From Pseudoalteromonas carrageenovora IAM 12662 (lineage in GTDB: Bacteria > Pseudomonadota > Gammaproteobacteria > Enterobacterales > Alteromonadaceae), in contig NZ_LT965929.1 of NCBI RefSeq assembly GCF_900239935.1, positions 349,001-413,000 of the forward strand: DNA of 64,000 bases, written 5' to 3'. The notes beneath the pieces were generated by a model that had not been told where the DNA came from, did no database searches, and saw nothing but the letters and a program-made list of their open reading frames with translations. Positions 17,167 to 26,001 of this stretch are shown piece by piece (position 1 is the first letter of the stretch; each line of letters opens with the position of its first letter). The translations under genes and the position numbers were made by a program.

Positions 17167-17228
17167 CAGTATTTAGTTAATTATCAATTTAAATAAGAAA
17201 CGCTTATTTAAATTGGTATTCAATACTG
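17167..17228. promoter_or_regulatory. Nested inverted repeat in the leader of the polyol operon
   Basis: A perfect 13-base dyad (CAATTTAAATAAG at 17185-17197 and its complement at 17203-17215, loop AAACG) is enclosed by a second one (CAGTATT at 17167-17173, AATACTG at 17222-17228). It ends 24 bases before the permease ATG and could be an operator or an mRNA leader structure. Confidence 0.5.
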
Positions 17229-17252
17229 CGCTTAAAACAATAGGAAAATACC

Positions 17253-18974
17253 ATGGCATCAAGTCCACACACACAAACATTTAGCGATGTTAACGAAGAG
17301 CAACTACCCGTTGCTAATCACAAGCTTCACGGTTGGAAGCACTTTGCCGGTTTATATGCTGGTGAGCACGTTGCAGCAACCGAATTTGTTATTGGTGCAA
17401 CCTTTGTTGCATTAGGCGCATCAACCATCGACATTTTATTAGGTCTATTAATTGGTAACCTATTAGCAATGTGTTCTTGGTGGTTAATTACCTCTCCAAT
17501 TGCGGTAGAAACACGTTTAAGTTTATACAACTACCTAAACAAAATTGCCGGTAACTCAATGACCAAGCTCTATAACTGGGCAAACGTGGTCATATTTAGC
17601 GTGATATCCGCCGCCATGATCACCGTATCGGCCACGGCCGTCAGGTTTTTGTTTGATATACCCGCGCAGCTTGATTGGTATCCTAACAGCCTAGCCTTTG
17701 TAGCCATTGTTTTATCGGTTGGCTCAATTGTTGTGTTTGTAGCTATGTATGGTTTTTCAACGGTTGCTGATTTTTCTAAAATTTGTGCGCCGTGGTTATT
17801 TGTTATTTTTATAGCAGGCTCGTTTGCATTGTTCCCTGAGCTTTCTAACCATGTATTAGGAGTCACCTCGCTAACGGGGTTTGACGACTTTATGGCGATA
17901 GGGGATTCATCAATCTGGACCGGCACAAACGCTGATGGCGAAAAAGGTATTGGCTTATTAGAAGTAATTGGTTTTGCATGGGCTGCAAACTCTATTACTC
18001 ACTTTGGCTTAATTGATATGGCAATCTTTAGATTTGCTAAACGTAAAAGCTACGGTTTGTTTTCAGGCGTAGGTATGTTTTTTGGTCATTACATTGCATG
18101 GATCTCTGCCGGTATTATGGGTGCAGGTGTTGCGGTATTACTTAAAACAACTATTTCATCACTTGATCCGGGTGATGTTGCTTACCACGCATTAGGTTGG
18201 ACGGGTTTTGTAATTGTAATTATTGCAGGCTGGACTACAGCTAACGCTAACCTTTACCGTGCAGGCCTTGCGGCACAGTCTATTTTTGTTGACCAATCGC
18301 GTGAACGCACTACCGCTATTGTAGGTGTTGTAACCGTTATAATTGCGTGTTTCCCGTTTGTATTCTCGCAAATGTTACCACTGCTTACTTACGCAGGATT
18401 ATTAGTAGTGCCTGTGGGCGGTATTGTATTTGCCGAGCATGTTTTATTTCCTAAAATTGGTTTAACTCGTTACTGGGCTAAATACAAAAACATCACGCGT
18501 AGCGTTCCGGCCATCGCCTCTTGGGCATTGGCACTTGTGTTTGGCTTTGGCTTAAATGCTGTTGATGTAATGTCGTTTTATTACTTATTCATTCCTACTT
18601 GGTTCTTCACTATTGTTATTTACACGCTGCTTGCTAAAAAATACGGCGCGGGTGAAGACTACACCAAAGAAATTGCAGCAGAAGAGCAAGAGCAGCAAGA
18701 CATTAAAGAATACCAAGCAGAGCTTGCTAAAAATGTTCAAGCACCAGTAGTTGATAACTCTATGCTAACTAAAGTGTTGAACGCTGCTTCTACTATTTCG
18801 TTACTTATAATTTTTGGCTTTGCCAGCCAAGTAATGTTTTTTAGTGAAAGTATGAGCATTTACTCTGGTAATAAGTCTCAGTTTGAAATTGCATGTTTTA
18901 TTTGCACCGTTATTTATTTTGCAACAGCTTACTGGTCGCTATTGCGCCATAAAGCACTGAATACTGCATCTTAA
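17253..18974 (+). CDS. NCS1-type (purine-cytosine permease-like) transporter, probable polyol/sugar importer
   Basis: A 573-residue inner-membrane carrier with twelve or more helices. The N-terminal part GLYAGEHVAATEFVIGATFVAL, SITHFGLIDMAIFRFAKR in the middle and GWTTANANLYRAGLAAQS follow the NCS1/cytosine permease pattern. A hydrophilic, glutamate- and glutamine-rich segment near residues 470-500 precedes two extra C-terminal helices, so it is longer than CodB (about 420 residues). Its neighbours are mannitol 2-dehydrogenase (35 bases downstream) and fructokinase, with no nucleobase genes nearby. Uptake of mannitol or a related polyol is therefore more likely than a nucleobase, but this is inference. 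Confidence 0.78.
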   Translation: MASSPHTQTFSDVNEEQLPVANHKLHGWKHFAGLYAGEHVAATEFVIGATFVALGASTIDILLGLLIGNLLAMCSWWLITSPIAVETRLSLYNYLNKIAGNSMTKLYNWANVVIFSVISAAMITVSATAVRFLFDIPAQLDWYPNSLAFVAIVLSVGSIVVFVAMYGFSTVADFSKICAPWLFVIFIAGSFALFPELSNHVLGVTSLTGFDDFMAIGDSSIWTGTNADGEKGIGLLEVIGFAWAANSITHFGLIDMAIFRFAKRKSYGLFSGVGMFFGHYIAWISAGIMGAGVAVLLKTTISSLDPGDVAYHALGWTGFVIVIIAGWTTANANLYRAGLAAQSIFVDQSRERTTAIVGVVTVIIACFPFVFSQMLPLLTYAGLLVVPVGGIVFAEHVLFPKIGLTRYWAKYKNITRSVPAIASWALALVFGFGLNAVDVMSFYYLFIPTWFFTIVIYTLLAKKYGAGEDYTKEIAAEEQEQQDIKEYQAELAKNVQAPVVDNSMLTKVLNAASTISLLIIFGFASQVMFFSESMSIYSGNKSQFEIACFICTVIYFATAYWSLLRHKALNTAS

Positions 18975-19009
18975 TTTAAATTTTTATATTGTTTTAGTAA
19001 GGCCGCACC

Positions 19010-20533
19010 ATGACGCAACACCAGCACACTGACGCTCTTGTTAAAGGGCTAAACCAACAGAGCTTGGCAGATATGCCAAGCCATGTAGATACACCAAACT
19101 ACGACCGTAGCAAACTTAAAGCGGGCATAGTTCATATTGGTGTGGGCGGTTTTCACCGTGCTCACCAAGCCGTGTACATTAACGAGCTTTTAAAAACGCC
19201 AGGTGCTGAGCAGTGGGGTATTTGTGGTGTTGGATTACTAGAAGGTAACCGTGGTCTGCGCGATATTTTAAAGCAGCAAGACTACCTTTACACGTTAACG
19301 GTAAGACACCCAAACGGGCAAATAGATAACAAAGTTATTGGCTCTATGATTGACTTTTTATTTGCCCCTGAGGATAAGCAAGCGGTTATCAATAAGCTAG
19401 CGCATAGCGATACGCACATTGTGTCGTTAACTATTACCGAAGGCGGTTATAACTTTAACCCGGTAACCGGTGAGTTTGATTACTCAAACCCAGACATTAT
19501 TAACGACATTAATAACCCGAACGATCCAATCACGGCGTTTGGTTACATTACTGCTGCGTTAAAGCTACGTAAAGAACAAGGCCTTGATGCGTTTACAGTA
19601 CAGTCGTGCGATAACATTCAGCACAACGGTAATGTAACGCGCAAAATGCTTTTAGCTTTTGCAGCAGAGCAAGATAAAGAATTAAGCGAGTGGATTGCCA
19701 CTAACGTTACGTTCCCAAATGCAATGGTTGATCGTATTACGCCAGTATCTAAAAAGAGCGATATTGACTACGTTGTTGATGCTTATGGTGTTAGCGATGA
19801 ATGGCCAATTACGTGTGAGTCGTTTACACAATGGGTGATTGAAGACTCATTTTGCTGTGGACGCCCAGATTGGGATAACGTAGGCGCACAATTTGTATCT
19901 GACGTAACACCTTTTGAGACCATGAAAATTCGTTTATTAAATGCAGGTCACTCAGTACTTGGTTTATTAGGCTCTGTACATGGTTATGGCACAATTGACG
20001 AAACAGTATCAGATCCTTTGTTTGCTGAGTACTTACGTGCATTTATGGATAAAGAAGTAACGCCTAACCTTGAGCAGTTAGAAGGTATCGATCTTGAAGT
20101 GTATAAAGATACACTAATAGAGCGCTTTGCTAACCCAAATATTAAAGACAGCTTGTCGCGTATTTGTTCAGAAAGTGCAGCTAAACTTCCTAAGTTCTTA
20201 ATTGCTACTATCAACGAGAACCTAGCGCAAGGCCGTGATGTATCACTTGCCACGCTTGTTATTGCTGCATGGTGTTTTTATAGCGACAAAGGGGAAGATG
20301 AGCAAGGTAATACCCTTGAGGTAATAGATGCAATGCAAAGCGAGCTACATGAAGCCGCTGCTAAAACGGCCACTGATGACCTTGCATTTTTATCGCTAAC
20401 AAGCTTATTTGGCGATTTAAACACGCAAAGCGCATTTACGTCTCACTACAAAAACAATGTAGAAGCGTTATACGCACCAGCAAGCAAAATTAAAGCAATT
20501 ATGAAAAACGTGCTTGAGCCTAAAGGTAACTAA
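19010..20533 (+). CDS. Mannitol 2-dehydrogenase family (polyol-specific long-chain dehydrogenase)
   Basis: A 507-residue NAD-dependent dehydrogenase. The Rossmann entry and signature are IVHIGVGGFHRAHQAVYINEL near residue 40; PNAMVDRITPVS lies near 240, and the catalytic Lys region with KIRLLNAGHSVLG follows near 305. The stretch ANPNIKDSLSRICSESAAKLPKF is typical of mannitol 2-dehydrogenase and fructuronate reductase. A fructokinase follows by 2 bases, which indicates oxidation of mannitol to fructose rather than mannonate to fructuronate. D-arabitol is an alternative substrate. It is probably co-transcribed with the permease. Confidence 0.85.
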   Translation: MTQHQHTDALVKGLNQQSLADMPSHVDTPNYDRSKLKAGIVHIGVGGFHRAHQAVYINELLKTPGAEQWGICGVGLLEGNRGLRDILKQQDYLYTLTVRHPNGQIDNKVIGSMIDFLFAPEDKQAVINKLAHSDTHIVSLTITEGGYNFNPVTGEFDYSNPDIINDINNPNDPITAFGYITAALKLRKEQGLDAFTVQSCDNIQHNGNVTRKMLLAFAAEQDKELSEWIATNVTFPNAMVDRITPVSKKSDIDYVVDAYGVSDEWPITCESFTQWVIEDSFCCGRPDWDNVGAQFVSDVTPFETMKIRLLNAGHSVLGLLGSVHGYGTIDETVSDPLFAEYLRAFMDKEVTPNLEQLEGIDLEVYKDTLIERFANPNIKDSLSRICSESAAKLPKFLIATINENLAQGRDVSLATLVIAAWCFYSDKGEDEQGNTLEVIDAMQSELHEAAAKTATDDLAFLSLTSLFGDLNTQSAFTSHYKNNVEALYAPASKIKAIMKNVLEPKGN

Positions 20534-20535
20534 TA

Positions 20536-21453
20536 ATGAGCATTTTAATTGATTCTAAACAAGGTAAAGACGTAAGCGTAAGTTGCTTTGGTGAAGTGCT
20601 ATGGGATTGTTTTGCAAACGATAAACGTTTAGGCGGCGCACCTCTTAATATGTGTGTACGTATTAACTCGCTTGGTATTAAAGCCGACATGATAAGCGCA
20701 GTAGGTAACGATGAGTTAGGTACTGAATTATTATGCGAGATTAAAAACAAAGGCGTAAGCTGCGAATACATTGGCGTAAATAACGACAAAAAAACCAGCA
20801 CAGTACAAGTTACTCTAGATAAAAGCGGTTCAGCCAGTTACGAAATAGTAGCCGACACTGCGTGGGATAACATTGAGCTTACTGACACCCTTATTGACAA
20901 AGTAAAAGCCAGTGATGTATTTGTGTTTGGCAGCTTAATTGGCCGAAGCGAAGCCTCACTTGCTACGTTAAACCAGCTAGTTGATATTGCTAACTTTAAA
21001 GTGTTTGACGTAAATTTACGTGCACCACATTACACATTAAACACGCTAGTAGATTTAATGAATAAAGCTGACTTCATCAAGTTAAATGATGAAGAGCTTT
21101 ACGAAATTGCCAAAGCAATGGGCTGTAAGTTCCATTCACTTGAGCAAAACTTAGCGTTTATTGCAGAGCAAACCAACACCGAATACCTTTGTGTAACCAA
21201 AGGTAGCCACGGTGCACTACTCACTATTAAAGGCGAAAATTACTATAACTCAGGTTATTTAATTAGCGTTGTAGATACAGTGGGCGCAGGAGATTCGTTT
21301 TTAGGTTCGTTAATTTATCAGCTTTGTAGTAGCGATTGTGCCCAGCACGCGGTTGATTTTGCTTGTGCCGTAGGCGCAATGGTTGCAGAAAGCGCCGGTG
21401 CGACACCTACACTTACTCATGAGCAAATTAATGAGTTTATGAGCCCAGCTTAA
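20536..21453 (+). CDS. Fructokinase-like PfkB-family sugar kinase
   Basis: A 305-residue ribokinase/PfkB kinase. The first signature region is FGEVLWDCFANDKRLGGAPLN, and the ATP-site motif with the catalytic Asp is VDTVGAGDSFLGSL near residue 250. The N-terminal GGAPLN fits fructokinases. It starts 2 bases after the mannitol dehydrogenase stop, so fructose made by that enzyme would be phosphorylated to fructose 6-phosphate in the cytoplasm. A strong intrinsic terminator ends the operon at 21491. Confidence 0.87.
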   Translation: MSILIDSKQGKDVSVSCFGEVLWDCFANDKRLGGAPLNMCVRINSLGIKADMISAVGNDELGTELLCEIKNKGVSCEYIGVNNDKKTSTVQVTLDKSGSASYEIVADTAWDNIELTDTLIDKVKASDVFVFGSLIGRSEASLATLNQLVDIANFKVFDVNLRAPHYTLNTLVDLMNKADFIKLNDEELYEIAKAMGCKFHSLEQNLAFIAEQTNTEYLCVTKGSHGALLTIKGENYYNSGYLISVVDTVGAGDSFLGSLIYQLCSSDCAQHAVDFACAVGAMVAESAGATPTLTHEQINEFMSPA

Positions 21454-21490
21454 TGTGAAAAATCACAGTTACACCCAATCATTGTGTGTG

Positions 21491-21528
21491 AAAGCGGTTT
21501 TACTTTTAAAGTAAAACCGCTTTTTTTT
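21491..21528 (+). terminator. Intrinsic terminator of the polyol operon
   Basis: AAAGCGGTTTTACTTT pairs with AAAGTAAAACCGCTTT and is followed by eight T, 38 bases after the kinase stop. Confidence 0.9.
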
Positions 21529-21596
21529 GCTTTAATTTTTATTTATTAAGCCGTTTAGATTAAGTGTTGAGCAAGGTGCATAAAAAGTGGCTTAAA

Positions 21597-21912
21597 TAGG
21601 GTCTGTTGACCTTTGCAGTTTGCAATTTGTTCAAACTAGAGGCGGTTTAATCGCGGCGCGAGGTTTGTAACCTAGTGGGCTCGGTAACTGCTCCTGCGTT
21701 ACCCTACTGGCTTACATCCATGTAAGAATAAGTCAAAACCGAGCAAAAAAGAGTAAATCGCCCCTAGGCAGAACCCGAAGGGCCGCGCCTGTTTGGAATT
21801 AATGCTGCGTTATCGCCTACTTATGGGGAATAACCACACCACATAGGCTCTGCCTTGCCTAAATACCAAACAGGCTGCTGCAAATTTAACCTTGAAAGGT
21901 CTACAGACCCTT
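21597..21912. repeat. Miniature inverted-repeat element, copy B
   Basis: A 316-base element in the same orientation as copy A. The termini TAGGGTCTGTTGACCTTT and the reverse complement of the right end agree at 16 of 18 positions; the right end is TT instead of TA. The interior matches copy A, including the 48-base block that copy C lacks. It lies between the polyol operon terminator and the CstA-family gene, where it may contain or displace promoter elements. Confidence 0.82.
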
Positions 21913-22043
21913 GTGTATTAGCTATTCGTCTTATAGCGGGGGAATTAATACTTTGTTAATGTTCGTCGATTATTCACGGATTGAAAAGGCGGAGCGAAAA
22001 TTACACGCTCTATACTCCAAATACAAAAAGAGAAACGTGCTTT

Positions 22044-23510
22044 ATGATCATCTTTTTTATCTGCATCACAATCTTAATACTGGGATATAAGTTTTATAGC
22101 CCCTTTGTTGAAAAACAAGCAGGTATGGATACAACAGTTGATACACCGCAAAAACGCTTTAGCGAAGGTGTTGACTATGTAGCCATTCACCCTGTGCGTG
22201 CATTTTTAATCCAGTTTTTAAATATTGCCGGCGTAGGCCCAATATTCGGCCCAATTTTAGGTGCGCTTTACGGCCCAGTTGCCCTAGTGTGGATAGTACT
22301 AGGTAACGTATTAGGTGGTGCGGTACATGACTTCTTCTCGGGTGTGATGAGCATTAAAGAAGATGGTAAAAGCTTACCTGAAATTGCAGGTCATTATTAC
22401 AATGTAGTATTTAAAGGCTTTATGCTGATATTTACAGCCATGCTACTGTTTTTTGTAGGCGTTGTATTTATTATGAGCCCTGCGGGCTTATTAAGTAACT
22501 TAGATGTTTTTCAAGATACGTTCTTTGCTAATAACACCTTTTGGGTACTTGCCATTTTAGCGTACTACTTTTTAGCAACGTTACTGCCAATTGACAAAAT
22601 CATTACTAAATTTTACCCAATCTTTGGCGCACTAATGATTGTAATGACCGTTGCAATTGCCGTTTCATTATTAATTAATGCACCACATTTACCAGTGGCG
22701 GGTGACTTTTTAGCATACTTTGAAGCCGACCACGCGCACGACTTTTTAGAGCCAAACCCAGATGGCTTACCAACGTGGCCGTTACTATTTATTACCATTA
22801 CCTGTGGTGCTATTAGTGGATTCCATTCTACGCAAGCGCCTATTATTGCTCGCTGTTTAACTAACGAAAAATACGTACGCCCAGTATATTACGGCGCAAT
22901 GATGTGTGAAGGTATTGTAGGCTGTGTTTGGGCGCTTGCTGGTATTGCAGCGTTCCCAGAAGGTTACGCAGGCTTAAAAGCATTGCTTGACCAAGGTGGT
23001 CCAGGCTTAGTTGTTAACCACGTAGCAAATAGTTACTTAGGTGTACTTGGTGGCATTATGGCGATTATTGCCGTAGCTGTTTTCCCAATTACATCGGGCG
23101 ATACAGCGTTTCGCTCACTGCGCTTAACGGTTGTTGATGCATTTAATATTCCGCAAAGCTTACGTAATCGTTTATTACTAGCTCTGCCTATTTTAACCAT
23201 TGCTTACTTTATGACTAAGTTAGATTTCTCGTTGATTTGGCGTTACTTTGCATTTTCAAACATGCTGCTTTCAACAAGCGTACTATGGCTTGCTACTAAG
23301 TACTTATTTGATAGACGTGCCTTTCACTGGATTGCAAGTGTACCTGCTGTTATTGCTACAGGTGTGACATTGTCTTACATAATGACAGCGGCCATTGGCT
23401 TTAATTTATCGGCCGACTTAGGTAAACCAATTGGTGCCGCTGTGGTTGTTATTGGCTTAGTAGGTTTAGTGTTTGTACACTCTAAGCATAAAAAGCTAGA
23501 TGTAGCGTAA
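22044..23510 (+). CDS. CstA-family carbon starvation carrier (short type)
   Basis: From the ATG at 22044 (MIIFFICITILIL) the protein has 488 residues; an earlier TTG in frame lacks a ribosome site. It shows the CstA core: IAGVGPIFGPILGALYGPVALVWIV and the motif GAVHDFFSGVMSIKEDGKSL, then about thirteen helices with ITSGDTAFRSLRLT. It is shorter than E. coli CstA (about 700 residues), as in the Bacteroides-like group. CstA/BtsT proteins import pyruvate or peptides under carbon limitation. A weak hairpin (GAGCG at 21992, CGCTC at 22006) lies in the leader. It stands alone and ends in an intrinsic terminator. Confidence 0.85.
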   Translation: MIIFFICITILILGYKFYSPFVEKQAGMDTTVDTPQKRFSEGVDYVAIHPVRAFLIQFLNIAGVGPIFGPILGALYGPVALVWIVLGNVLGGAVHDFFSGVMSIKEDGKSLPEIAGHYYNVVFKGFMLIFTAMLLFFVGVVFIMSPAGLLSNLDVFQDTFFANNTFWVLAILAYYFLATLLPIDKIITKFYPIFGALMIVMTVAIAVSLLINAPHLPVAGDFLAYFEADHAHDFLEPNPDGLPTWPLLFITITCGAISGFHSTQAPIIARCLTNEKYVRPVYYGAMMCEGIVGCVWALAGIAAFPEGYAGLKALLDQGGPGLVVNHVANSYLGVLGGIMAIIAVAVFPITSGDTAFRSLRLTVVDAFNIPQSLRNRLLLALPILTIAYFMTKLDFSLIWRYFAFSNMLLSTSVLWLATKYLFDRRAFHWIASVPAVIATGVTLSYIMTAAIGFNLSADLGKPIGAAVVVIGLVGLVFVHSKHKKLDVA

Positions 23511-23527
23511 AGCGTTAAAAATTAAAT

Positions 23528-23556
23528 AAGCGAGCTTAATAAGCTCGCTTTTTTTA
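23528..23556 (+). terminator. Intrinsic terminator after the CstA-family gene
   Basis: AAGCGAGCTT and AAGCTCGCTT pair around a short loop, followed by seven T. Confidence 0.88.
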
Positions 23557-23601
23557 TGCATAAAATTTACTCTCACACTATGCAATTTTAAAGGTAATAA
23601 A

Positions 23602-24293
23602 ATGAAAATAGCTGCCGATTTTACCCAGAGAGTCGTTGTTCATAGTGAACAACTTGATTGGATCCCCTCGCCAATGGCAGGTGTAGATAGGCGCCCACTT
23701 GATAGAGTAGGGGCCGAGGTTGCACGCGCTACAAGCATAGTACGCTATGCACCAGGGAGCGAGTTTTCGCCTCATGTGCATACAGGTGGCGAAGAATTTA
23801 TAGTACTAGAAGGCGTATTTCAAGACGAACATGGGGATTTTCCCCAAGGGTCGTATATTCGTAACCCACCTCAGTCAAAGCATAAACCAGGCTCACAAAA
23901 TGGCTGCGTTATTTTGTAAAGCTTTGGCAATTTGAACCACAAGATAGAACCCATGTACGTTTACAAACACCGCATATGGGCAGCGTGCAACACGCCACAT
24001 TTAAAGGACTTGCCATTACACCGCTTTATAAAGATGACTTTGAAGACGTTAGCCTATTGCACTTTAAAGCCGGTGCCAACATGCAAATTAGTGCAAGCGG
24101 TGGGGCTGAGCTACTGGTGCTTGAAGGTGATGTAAGTGAGCAATCAGACGTATTAGTAAAACACAGTTGGTTAAGGCTGCCTATTAATAGCGAGCTTAAT
24201 ATAACCGCTGGTAAGCATGGTGCAAAAGTGTGGCTAAAATTAGGTCATTTAACCGATGTAAATAAGCAAATTGAGCGCGTACAAAACGCTTAG
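23602..24293 (+). pseudogene. ChrR-like cupin protein gene with a frameshift
   Basis: Two reading frames make one bicupin. The first (23602-23919) contains [20 protein letters not shown], the metal-binding cupin motif of ChrR-type anti-sigma/anti-oxidant proteins, and stops after NGCVIL. If one base is added in the TTTT run at 23912-23915 the frame continues as [20 protein letters not shown] and joins the second cupin domain (to 24293), giving about 230 residues, the usual length. Either this is a recent loss by slippage, or a sequencing error in a homopolymer. No sigma factor gene is adjacent. Confidence 0.78.
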
Positions 24294-24518
24294 CAAATAG
24301 CATTATTTAGCAGTATTGTTTGATTTAGTTCAGTACTAATTAACTTAATACGGTGTAGTTTTATAGTTTAACTCAGTAAGTGATGGGTATTTTTGGGGTT
24401 TTTATTTTTTAAAGGGAATAATTTTACTTTATAGGCTTTAATTAACTCCAACTTTCGTTATTAAACCCACTCACACAGGCTGTAAATAACATAAGCGCAC
24501 CCGATTAAGGAGAGCAGC

Positions 24519-24899
24519 ATGGTACACACAACACATGGTTTATCTATTGGTATTGAACGCGCAGGCCGAGAATTTTTTTTAAAACTAAAAGCTGTAGGAA
24601 CGCTAACCCACGACGACTATAAAGTCATTACCCCCATGATCGACTCTGCCCTTGGCGAGGTTAAACACCCTATAGCAAACGTGCTTATTGATGCCAGCGA
24701 GCTAGAAGGCTGGGAGCTTCGCGCCGCGTGGGATGATTTAAAGCTTGGCGTAAGACACTCAAAAGAATTTAATAAAATTGCTATTTATGGCAATCAAGAA
24801 TGGCAAGCCCGCATGGCTAAAATAGGCAATTGGTTTATCTCAGGCGAGGTGCAATACTATGAAAACGCCACCGCCGCCATAGATTGGTTAGACGAATAA
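24519..24899 (+). CDS. SpoIIAA-like (STAS-fold) protein
   Basis: A 126-residue cytoplasmic protein with the SpoIIAA-like pattern: FFLKLKAVGTLTHDDYKVITPMIDSAL, then VLIDASELEGWELRAAWDDLKLG and IAIYGNQEWQ. These small proteins are widespread in marine bacteria; they have the STAS fold but no proven phospho-serine switch. The start has a strong ribosome site (AAGGAG). It is monocistronic, between the broken cupin gene and a convergent LysR gene. Confidence 0.78.
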   Translation: MVHTTHGLSIGIERAGREFFLKLKAVGTLTHDDYKVITPMIDSALGEVKHPIANVLIDASELEGWELRAAWDDLKLGVRHSKEFNKIAIYGNQEWQARMAKIGNWFISGEVQYYENATAAIDWLDE

Positions 24900-24917
24900 T
24901 AAATCCCTTCTCCCAAA

Positions 24918-24942
24918 AAATAGCGCTTACAAAGCGCTATTT
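24918..24942. terminator. Bidirectional hairpin between the SpoIIAA-like and LysR genes
   Basis: AAATAGCGCTT (24918-24928) pairs perfectly with AAGCGCTATTT (24932-24942) around ACA, between convergent genes. Confidence 0.6.
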
Positions 24943-24994
24943 CAACTCTTAAATAAAGGACTTATAGCGAACGTTTAATAGTTTTCGCTTATTG

Positions 24995-25882
24995 TTAAGT
25001 ATCAATTTTATCAAAATACGCTACTAAGCTATCAATAAATGAACGAAGTGCAAGTGACTGATGTTTCCTAGAGCGGTAAATACCGTATATGCTCAAAGTT
25101 TGTGGTTTAAGGTGTGGTAGTAAATGTATTAACTTTCCATTATTTATATATTTCTGCGCAGCAAACTTAGGTTGTAGAGTTATTCCTTGATTATTAAGAG
25201 CAGCTTTTAACAGTAAGCTCGAATCATTAGCACTGAAGTTACCAGCAATCGCTACAGATACGGGGTTTTCAGGGTGTGAAAAGTGCCACATACTTTTTTC
25301 AAACCGTGAATAGTTTAAACAGTTATGGCGACTCAAATCATCCGTAGTTATAGGCTTAGAGTTTTTTTCTAAATATTCTGGGCTTGCACATAACACTGAA
25401 TGGCATTTCCCAAGTGGGCGAGCAATTATATTAGGATCTAAGTCATTGGTAATTCTAATTGCTAAATCTATTCGCTCTTCTACCAAATTTGTAACGTGAT
25501 TACTAATTTGTACATCAATACTGACTTCGGGATGAGCGTGTAAGAATTGTTGCAACATATCTGGTAGTACATCATGTGCTAAAAAAGGCGAGCACGACAA
25601 CCTAATTTGCCCGTTCAATCTGTTATTACTTTCTATCGGCGCACTAATGTTTTGGGCGATGGCAATGAGCTCTCGGCTGTGATTAAGTACTTTTTCACCC
25701 TCTGACGTGAGTGTTATTTTTCTTGTTGACCGATGGAGTAGTTGGGTATTTGCCCACTTTTCCATTTGATTCAAATACCGTGTAACCATAGATCTAGACA
25801 TATCTAAAGCACGGGCAGCACCGGCTAGACTTTTCTGCTCTACAATTTTTATAAATACATCAGCTGCAATAATTCTATCCAT
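24995..25882 (-). CDS. LysR-family transcriptional regulator
   Basis: A 295-residue regulator. The N-terminal winged helix includes VKIVEQKSLAGAARALDMSRSMVTRYLNQMEKW, and the effector domain begins with GQIRLSCSPFLAHDVLPDML near residue 90. It belongs to the CrgA/AaeR-like group. It is divergent from the metallo-beta-lactamase-fold / DsbA-like / SnoaL-like operon with a 119-base gap containing a perfect LysR-type dyad, so it most likely controls that operon and itself. The inducer is unknown. Confidence 0.85.
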   Translation of the reverse strand: MDRIIAADVFIKIVEQKSLAGAARALDMSRSMVTRYLNQMEKWANTQLLHRSTRKITLTSEGEKVLNHSRELIAIAQNISAPIESNNRLNGQIRLSCSPFLAHDVLPDMLQQFLHAHPEVSIDVQISNHVTNLVEERIDLAIRITNDLDPNIIARPLGKCHSVLCASPEYLEKNSKPITTDDLSRHNCLNYSRFEKSMWHFSHPENPVSVAIAGNFSANDSSLLLKAALNNQGITLQPKFAAQKYINNGKLIHLLPHLKPQTLSIYGIYRSRKHQSLALRSFIDSLVAYFDKIDT

Positions 25883-25906
25883 TCACTTCGCCTATATGTT
25901 CGATTT

Positions 25907-25925
25907 ATGCAACAGATAGTTGCAT
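25907..25925. promoter_or_regulatory. LysR-type binding dyad
   Basis: ATGCAAC-AGATA-GTTGCAT is a perfect inverted repeat with the T-N11-A spacing of LysR sites, 25 bases upstream of the LysR ATG. A further TTGCAAC half site near 25950 could be the activation subsite for the divergent operon. Confidence 0.6.
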
Positions 25926-26001
25926 TTTGGCTAGTTTTTCATTCTTAAATTGCAACATACAATAGCCTCATCTTAACGAAATAACAAACAGGCTACTGAG
26001 A

